A stretch of DNA of 64,000 bases, from assembly GCA_026874595.1 (NCBI GenBank), contig CM049310.1:28567058-28631057 (forward strand). The letters are read 5' to 3'. Within the stretch, counting starts at the first letter, position 1. The number at the start of each line of letters is the position of its first letter. The stretch comes from Sipunculus nudus (lineage: Eukaryota > Annelida > Sipuncula > Golfingiida > Sipunculidae). The translations under genes were made by a program, and so were the position numbers. Positions 57,663 through 64,000 of the stretch are shown piece after piece. The notes under the pieces are model-generated. The model made no database searches. It was not told the DNA's origin and saw only the letters and a list, made by a program, of their open reading frames with translations.

Positions 57663-58365
57663 CCAGCTAAGCACAGAGGGAGCCCCTTCTGCAGTTCCAA
57701 AGGCAGATTGGGCGTGAGGGGAGGTGTAGAGCCTCTACCACTTCCTACAGAAGGGAGTCGCCGCGGATGCTCCACCCAGATGAGACCCGCCCTAGGGAAG
57801 AGGCAGGCATTTGTAGAAGCCTGTCCACCAGACAACCCTGTGGACTGGCGTAAACCAAAGTTCGGTCAAGTGTTTTTAGAACCAGACATAAGTGGGGATG
57901 GATTAGAACTTGGCTCGGGTGATAAGTACAGTGATAGGGAGACTACCTGTAGCTCTGTGGAAGTAGTAAGGGAGTTAGGGCTAGGTATGTGTTTCCGGAA
58001 GCCGGAACGTGTGAATATGTAGGTCGAGGACAGGAGCCTCCTGTACTCACTGTTGTTTCCTTGTCTTTTATGTTGTAGACTGGTGATAGTGGAATGCCAA
58101 CCCTGGGGGAGCGACTGGCTCCCGAGACTAGGCTACCGCAGAGGAGCTGGACAGGAGTAAGGATCCATGATGTGACCCAGATGTGACTCCAGGAACCCCA
58201 ACGGACCGCACGGATAAGACACCCCTTGGAGCCATAGAAGACACTCAATGTGGATGTGTTAATGTGTCTAATGGACTTGTTTTATTTGTGGACATATGAG
58301 TGCCTTGTCTTTTATTTATGTGTTCTGAGTAATCAAGGGATTTCTGTTCGGGGACAAACATATTA
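57663..58365 (+). other. Retrotransposon post-gag remnant
   Basis: Contains one ORF (57708-58022) in the same frame as the zinc knuckle, of no recognised family, then noncoding sequence up to the purine tract. No polymerase motif (such as Y-x-D-D) was found, so pol is essentially absent. Confidence 0.65.
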
Positions 58366-58380
58366 TAAGAAGGGGGGAGT
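58366..58380 (+). promoter_or_regulatory. Polypurine tract
   Basis: AAGAAGGGGGGAG directly precedes the right LTR, the expected place for the plus-strand primer. Confidence 0.8.
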
Positions 58381-58770
58381 TGTAGCATGATTGGGTGCAG
58401 GGTACCAGTATAATTTGAAAGGGAGGGGGCCAGCATACATATAACGTCGTCAGGATGTTGTTCTCTGGTGTGAGCCAGGGAGAGAGGAACGCAGGGCGGC
58501 GTAAGCCAGGAGCTACAGGCTTGACGGACGTTGTATCCTACTGTTGCCGTGTGGGACACGCTGCAGACCACTGTGAAGTGGCAGTTTAGATAATTATTAA
58601 GTGTTGTATTAAACTTATTGTTACAGTTGACCTGTGTTAGTTGTTTCTCCTCTCGCCAAAGCAAAAACCTCCCTCCCTCTAATTCTGTTAGGCCCGGTTT
58701 ATTGCTCAGTCAAGAAGCATGCGGGGTATTTGTACCTCCCTGGGACTTGGGAAGTCAGAAAAGTGGTACA
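58381..58770 (+). repeat. 3' LTR
   Basis: Begins TGTAGCATG and ends GTGGTACA, parallel to 55424-55811 with scattered substitutions and a few single-base indels. Confidence 0.92.
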
Positions 58771-59464
58771 GTTTGTACACATAAACTGATCATATCTGCT
58801 TATCCTGTTCCAATACACTACATACTACTTCTTCATCTGAAAGAAAAGCTGCAAACTAACTTTCAAATAACATGCAGATATTGCATGCAAAGCACACATG
58901 CAAACTAATATATTTCCTTAGGCTCTGTGAGAAAAGATGCATAGCAAAAGCAACAGAAACTGAAAGCTAAACAAACACAGGTACAGTTATAGAATTACCA
59001 TGCATTTAAGGGCAGAATTCACAACACAAACAGGTACATACAGGAACACACACAACACACAGGTCACAACTGCCATCTGCCTAGTCATTCATTTTGTCCT
59101 TAAAAAGGTATATCTTCATTCAATTTAAATCAAGGCCTGTCCAACTTCACTTCATGTTGGTGTGAAGAAAGGTATATGATACCCTTCTTCAAAGGTCTTT
59201 AGCTGTGAGTGAAGAATACCCCATCCACTGCTTCATGTATCCAACTGGACATTTGCCAATTATACTTGTAAACATTTCATATCAAGCTCCTGAACAAGGT
59301 TATATCTAAACCAAAACATGGTATTATAAAGGATATTTAACAGTATATTTTTGTTTTATATTTCCATCTTATTTTTCCAATGCAGTCAATAAATTACTCT
59401 TTACAAAACTTGACAATTATATTCGATGAATACTGTTATGATTCTGTTATATATAACTGGTTGT
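58771..59464 (-). other. Part of RIM intron, no feature seen
   Basis: Intron sequence between the LTR element and the minisatellite. Nothing recognised. Confidence 0.75.
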
Positions 59465-59892
59465 CACAGAAACTTGATGTGATGTTTGAGGGAGACACAG
59501 GACTATAGTCAGAGTGTAACAGAGGCTTCATGTGATGTATGAGGAAGACACAGGACTACAGGCAGAGTGTGACAGAGGCTTGATGTGATGTCTGAGGGAG
59601 ACACATGATTATTGGCAGAGTGTGACAGGAGCTTGAAGCACTATACAAGAGAGACACAGTGCTATAGGCAGAGTGTGACAGGAGCTTGAAGTTCTGTACA
59701 AGAGAGACACAGGACTATAGGCAGAGTGTGACAGAAGCTTGATGTACTGTACAAGAGACACAGGACTATAGGCAGAGTGTGACAGAAGCTTGATGTACTG
59801 TACAAGAGAGACACAGGACTATAGGCAGAGTGTGACAGAGGCTTGACATGCTCTTGGAGGGACACATAGGACAATAGGCAGAGAGCACTCAC
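59465..59892. repeat. 51-58-bp minisatellite abutting a splice donor
   Basis: About eight copies of a unit with landmarks GACACAGGACTATAGGCAGA, GTGTGACAGA and GCTTGATGT. The last unit, GACACATAGGACAATAGGCA then GAGAGCACTCAC, runs straight into the donor of the 59893-59940 exon. GTGAGTG in that unit stands where the other units have GTCACAC, so the first intron bases appear to belong to the array. Confidence 0.88.
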
Positions 59893-59940
59893 AGCACCAC
59901 CAGCAGAAGGCAGAGGGGGGCCGCCACCATCCTTGGCTCC
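59893..59940 (-). CDS. RIMS: Candidate RIM mini-exon, Gly/Pro-rich 16 residues
   Basis: A 48-nt open stretch between a good acceptor (ttctctcatctctgcag) and a good donor (gtgagtgc). In phase 0 it encodes GAKDGGGPPLPSAGGA, and phase 0 also fits the next RIM exon at 53610. It is a multiple of three, so it can be skipped without a frameshift. The likely place of the insert is the loop of the zinc finger just before VWACNLC, where vertebrate RIM2 also shows length variants. It could alternatively sit before the finger if another exon was missed. Confidence 0.6.
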
Positions 59941-60419
59941 CTGCAGAGATGAGAGAACAAAGTTAGTCAATGCCCTGTTAGTCTGCAAAACACCCAAATC
60001 AGTGTTAGTCAGCAAAACACAAATGCGAACAGCCCATGCTGCATATATACACAAAATTAGTCTCATTCAAAGGAAGAAGCTGAGTTTCAAACATGCTTAT
60101 TATGCTAGGAGGAGGGATTAATACACCTTAGTGTAGTTCATTCTTTATCATAGTCAGAAGGAAGCTTTTAAGTAAAATTGTAAAATACTACAGAGGCATG
60201 TCAACGTGGTGTTATAATATTGTGGTGTACAGAAAAAAAAATCAAGAACACTTACATAACAGAATGCATGTTGTAGTCAGAAGAATACTTTAAAATAAGG
60301 TGTGGTTAAGATCATGCTGTAGTCAACAGAAATGGGAAATTCTGTTGTAGTAAAATGAATTTGGAACCCATGCTTGGGGCTGTAGTCTAAGTTGTTGAAG
60401 GATGTTTGCAAGTCTTGCC

Positions 60420-60525
60420 ACAATCTTGAAACATCAAGATTAAGTCTTGAAACATCAAGATTAAGTCTTCAAACATCAAGATTAAGTCTTCAAACATCAA
60501 GATTAAGTCTTCAAACATCATGCTG
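60420..60525. repeat. Tandem repeat, about 21-23-bp unit
   Basis: Five copies of AAACATCAAGATTAAGTCTT with minor changes at the fourth to sixth positions. Confidence 0.85.
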
Positions 60526-62263
60526 ATGTCAAAATAAAACTTATGCAAAACCAGAAGAACGTTTTAAATAAATCAGAAAGTCATATCATATTAAATATCA
60601 AGGTATGCAAACAATAAGTTCTTGTATTATTTTCCTTAAATGAGTAACCTGTATCTCAGGTTTGGTCACCTTCATCAATGATTAGAAATTAAGTAATGAA
60701 CATTGTTAATACATGTTAATTGTTAATTTAGTCACAAGGAATTAATTACAACTGCTCATTTGGGACTCTGGGTGACAGATCTGACGGGAAACATGCCTGG
60801 CAATACAGTACAATACATAGTCAGTGTTACATGTTACTAAGTAAGGCATGTTATACACCAGTCATTAATCAAAATCGAGCTTATCCCTCAAGTTCTTGTC
60901 ATTAACTTGATGCTCCATTGTTTGAGCTGTTGTATAGCAGCTTCCCAGTGACTGCAGCTGTAAGTAGGTGATGTGGCTCTTACAGTGTACTTGCTCAGTT
61001 TTCAGTTATTTATATGTGTAAAATGAACCTATGTGAGTCTTTAAGTGTAAATTACAGCCATTTTTAATGCTAACTAGTACTACAATTACACAGGTTCTAT
61101 GAGACAAAATCATATATGAGATGTGCATAGTTAACCCACATATAGTCACAGAGTAACAATCAGTTATTATTTTCATCATCATCTCATGATATAATCAGTG
61201 AAGACAAACTAGTCGATAAACACTGACATTTAACATTTGGAGATCAATCAGATATCAGATCACCAATAAACTGACATACTATGATGAAATGTGCAGCTAT
61301 GGCACGTGTTCTGTCATTATCAGGCATATAATGTTTCTGTAGTGCAGATGTTATGTATCTTTAAACTGACTCTAACTGGTAATTCTCTGAGACATTTGAT
61401 TGGAATAATTATTTCTTCACTTAATTGTGACACACAGTCCAAGGGTACATTATCCTACTCCCATGCTTTGCATTATGCACAGGTTCCTTCAGTGCCACTT
61501 TACACAATAACTTAGTACAGCATTAATTAATAATATGAATGGCTCCAGCCCACATATTTGAAATCAAACTGCTCTCAAGCTAAAGAATCATTGCAGATTA
61601 GGATTTTTAACACCATGCATTTTGGATATAAACTACATAATTTGTAAGTTTTTGCCATTTCTCATGCTCAGTGACAATTAAACATAAACCATCACAGGTT
61701 ACAAACCACCAACTATCCTACCCTGATGAAAACTTACTCTTATTGGGTAGTGTTAGGTAATTGTTGTCCAGGGCACTGAGTCCTAAGTCCTCTGTTATTA
61801 TTATAAAGTCTCTTAATACTTTCACTGTTAATTACACACATTAATCAGACATGCCATCATGTTGTAAACCACTCCTGTCTGTGCCTCTGCAGGTCAGCAG
61901 GTACATCTCAGCACATGATCCCAGCTCTGAGGCCTCTAGAGACAGAGGCCCTTTTTTTGAACATCTCAAGCATGGTGTGACCCTGTAAATTTTAGGATCT
62001 GTTGCATCCGGTTTCTTTTACAAGCATGACTTCCAGCATGACATCTGAGACCTTGAGCAGTTTTAGATAATTCCCGACTTGGCCACCCTAAGTGACAGAG
62101 ATATCAGAACTCCAGCAATAATTAAAATGTGGCAGAATAAAACAAAATGAACGGTTGCTAGATACTGGATGAACTATACAGCTAGATGAAGAAGAATTAC
62201 TCAAGGATGTATATTAGTTTCTTTTCCTTGACCAACAATCTAGATAGATCAAGCAGTTCTTTG

Positions 62264-62300
62264 TAAAACAAGGGACCTATGGGTCACGGCGCTCAGCTGA
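62264..62300. mobile_element. 5'-end fragment of the 1.9-kb repeat
   Basis: AAAACAAGGGACCTATGGGT followed by CACGGCGCTCAGCTGA matches the start of the copy at 27309. Similarity ends right after CTCAGCTGA, so only the terminus is present. Confidence 0.7.
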
Positions 62301-63257
62301 TCATGACTGAACTATAAATGTATCACCATTGTGATACTATATTTAGTCGACAAACCTTATGAATATCATGGACCTATTAGGCTATTATAAAGGAATATAA
62401 TGTAATATGCGAGTAAATCATGTATGAAATTACCTGACTGATGGATTAATATGGAGTAAATATAGTGGTTTATTTTTTATTTATTTGGGAGCTGTTGAAA
62501 ATAGCAATATATTTGAGCAAATATGAATGCAATGACAGTACACTAAGCAGTGGTAGAATGATGATAAGGCTATTTGTTGAAGGATCTATAGTGTATAGAA
62601 GTCCGCAAGATTTCAATTTGACATATATAATGTTATTATTAACTATGCTGAAGAGTGGATTTATGAATTGTGACTGTATGACATGATATCTGTTAGGTCT
62701 TGACAAGGTACATTATATTGATGCCCACCACATCTACATATTTCACAATATTGACATAATTTCTGGCACGTACATAGGCAACAAACAGTTATACAATATA
62801 TAAAAATATGAATATATCTGATTCAACTTGTTCTCGTTTACTGAGGCTGACATTGGGATGGGGTTCGGAGAAGGAAACAGTGTGGGCAGCAAGGAGGGTT
62901 GGATGTAGAGAGAAAAGGAGATAGAGAGAGAAGGAGGGAGCATTCAACAGTACTTAAACACCTGGAAGGTTAAAATCTAAAATATTATGAAATGTAGATA
63001 AAGTCTGAGAGAAAGAGGTAATCTAGGCTATGGTTGGTTGATATGATTGAAGAAATTGTTGCAAATAATATTTTAAGATCTGACCTTGCGCTTTCATTGG
63101 ATACCTTTTTGACAGGCTGTTGACAGTTCAACATTTTACACATTTGTCTAATGAGATCCAATTTTTTTAATTTAAACTTGAATTAAACTGTTTTTTCTAT
63201 TTTATGATATGTATACAGTTGCTATAAAATCCCCACTCCACAGGCGGAAGGACTTGA

Positions 63258-63278
63258 TGGAGGGGGGGGGGGGGGGGG
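63258..63278. repeat. Poly-G run
   Basis: GGAGG followed by an uninterrupted run to give 17 consecutive G. A related G-rich segment lies at 63394-63419. In the RIM transcript this is a C run. Confidence 0.9.
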
Positions 63279-63790
63279 TTACGATGGGAGTTACAACGCC
63301 TCTGTCTCTCTGTATATATTTTCTTCAAATTATTAAATTTTATGCTATAGCAATAGCACTATTGTTGACAGTGCGAAGGAGCAAGGACTTAGTGGGGTGG
63401 GGGAAGGGGATGGTGGGAGTTACAATACCCTTCCATATACGTACAGGATATGAAATTTAATTAATCAGAGCTTACAGGGAAAAAAAAGTTTATTCATAAT
63501 TATTAAGTATTTAAAACGGGCAAGAAAGCTAGAGAAACAAAGCAAATAATTTTAATTCCCATTCTTCTGAGCCAGGAAATTATGAACAATTTTTACATAA
63601 ATTCCCTTTTTTATAACATCATTTTTTTCCAGGTTTGAAAATGTAACTATACATTTAGAGTATAACATATATATGTGAATATTTCAGTTGATTCACATTT
63701 CTTAATTGCATCAACATATATATCTAATAAATTAGGTTTATAGTACCTGTCAACATAATGGGGTGGAGGGAGGAAGGGTGGCATAGGGGT

Positions 63791-63875
63791 GAGAGAGAGA
63801 GAAAGAGAGAGAGAGAAAGAGAGAGAGAGAGAAAGAGAGCTAGAAAGAGAGAAAGGGAAAGAGAGAGGAGAAAGG
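63791..63875. repeat. (GA)n microsatellite
   Basis: Purine-only tract of GA dinucleotides interrupted by GAAA. The RIM transcript carries it as a long CU-rich pyrimidine tract. Confidence 0.95.
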
Positions 63876-64000
63876 CTCTCTGGTAATTACTGCCTGACCC
63901 AGCCTGACCCAGACACTCACAGAAGCAGTAGGCAAGGAGTGAAGGTGTTATGTAACAGCCTGGAACACTGTTAACCAATGACTTGATGTAAACATTCAAG

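Larger units (their letters stand above)
55424..58770 (+). mobile_element. Gag-only LTR retrotransposon (Ty3/gypsy-like)
   Basis: Two direct repeats of about 390 bp flank a 2.57-kb interior that has a primer-binding site next to the left LTR, a gag region with a CCHC knuckle, and a purine tract next to the right LTR. No protease, reverse transcriptase, RNase H or integrase motif was seen, and there is no room for a full pol. The element is therefore either internally deleted or a non-autonomous derivative. LTRs differ at roughly 8-10% of positions by eye. Flanking 5-bp sequences (AATTG, GTTTG) match at 3 of 5, so no clean target duplication is visible. It lies antisense to RIM in an intron. 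Confidence 0.9.
59941..64000 (-). other. Upstream RIM intron to the window edge, no exon seen
   Basis: Apart from simple repeats and one 5'-end fragment of the 1.9-kb repeat, nothing was recognised. The Rab3-binding helix (EEER-rich) and first zinc-finger half were looked for on the minus strand and not found, so they should lie further upstream. Confidence 0.65.

Noticed and set aside
63209-63974. ORFs over the G-run and GA tract on both strands
   Set aside because: Low-complexity translation of simple repeats.

Overview
This window is animal nuclear DNA: AT-rich, mostly intron, with small exons flanked by GT-AG splice sites and many microsatellites, minisatellites and dispersed repeats. 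Nearly all recognisable coding content belongs to one gene on the minus strand, an orthologue of RIM (RIMS1/RIMS2 in vertebrates, unc-10 in nematodes), the active-zone scaffold of the presynapse. Gene structure and repeat types suggest an invertebrate, most likely a lophotrochozoan such as a mollusc. The phylum is an inference with no single diagnostic sequence behind it.

I could assemble 22 consecutive coding exons, from 53610 down to the stop codon at 4941-4943. Reading phase agrees at all 21 junctions, and the total is 4686 nt (1561 codons plus stop). In order they encode the second half of the RIM zinc finger, a long Arg/Glu/Ser-rich linker, the conserved pre-PDZ segments, the PDZ domain, the C2A domain, a long basic and Ser-rich linker that includes a RIM-BP SH3-binding motif, and the C2B domain with a short C-terminal tail. 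A further 48-nt exon at 59893-59940 would add 16 Gly/Pro-rich residues in or next to the zinc finger. The Rab3-binding helix, the first zinc-finger cysteines, the start codon and the promoter were not found and should lie beyond 64000.

The most striking feature is the behaviour of the splice junctions. Next to the C2A exons, two tandem arrays are built from the exon-intron boundaries themselves. One has about 14 copies of a 59-bp unit carrying the exon end plus its 5' splice site (about 30290-31125). The other has 4 copies of a 49-bp unit carrying a 3' splice site plus the first 18 nt of the next exon (29356-29550). Every decoy splice site leads quickly to an in-frame stop. Two more minisatellites abut splice sites of other exons (11795-12215 and 59465-59892).

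The introns also hold a gag-only LTR retrotransposon on the plus strand (55424-58770), a 1.4-kb terminal-inverted-repeat element with TA duplications (13749-15134), a 0.28-kb MITE (45226-45509), two copies of a 1.9-kb repeat ending in a hairpin (6589-8536 and 27309-29190) plus end fragments of it, a tRNA-derived SINE head (42690-42776), and an unrecognised plus-strand ORF with a possible splice donor (47796-48095). Positions 1-4940 are the 3' flank of the RIM gene, including its 3' UTR. No rRNA, functional tRNA or CRISPR array was seen.
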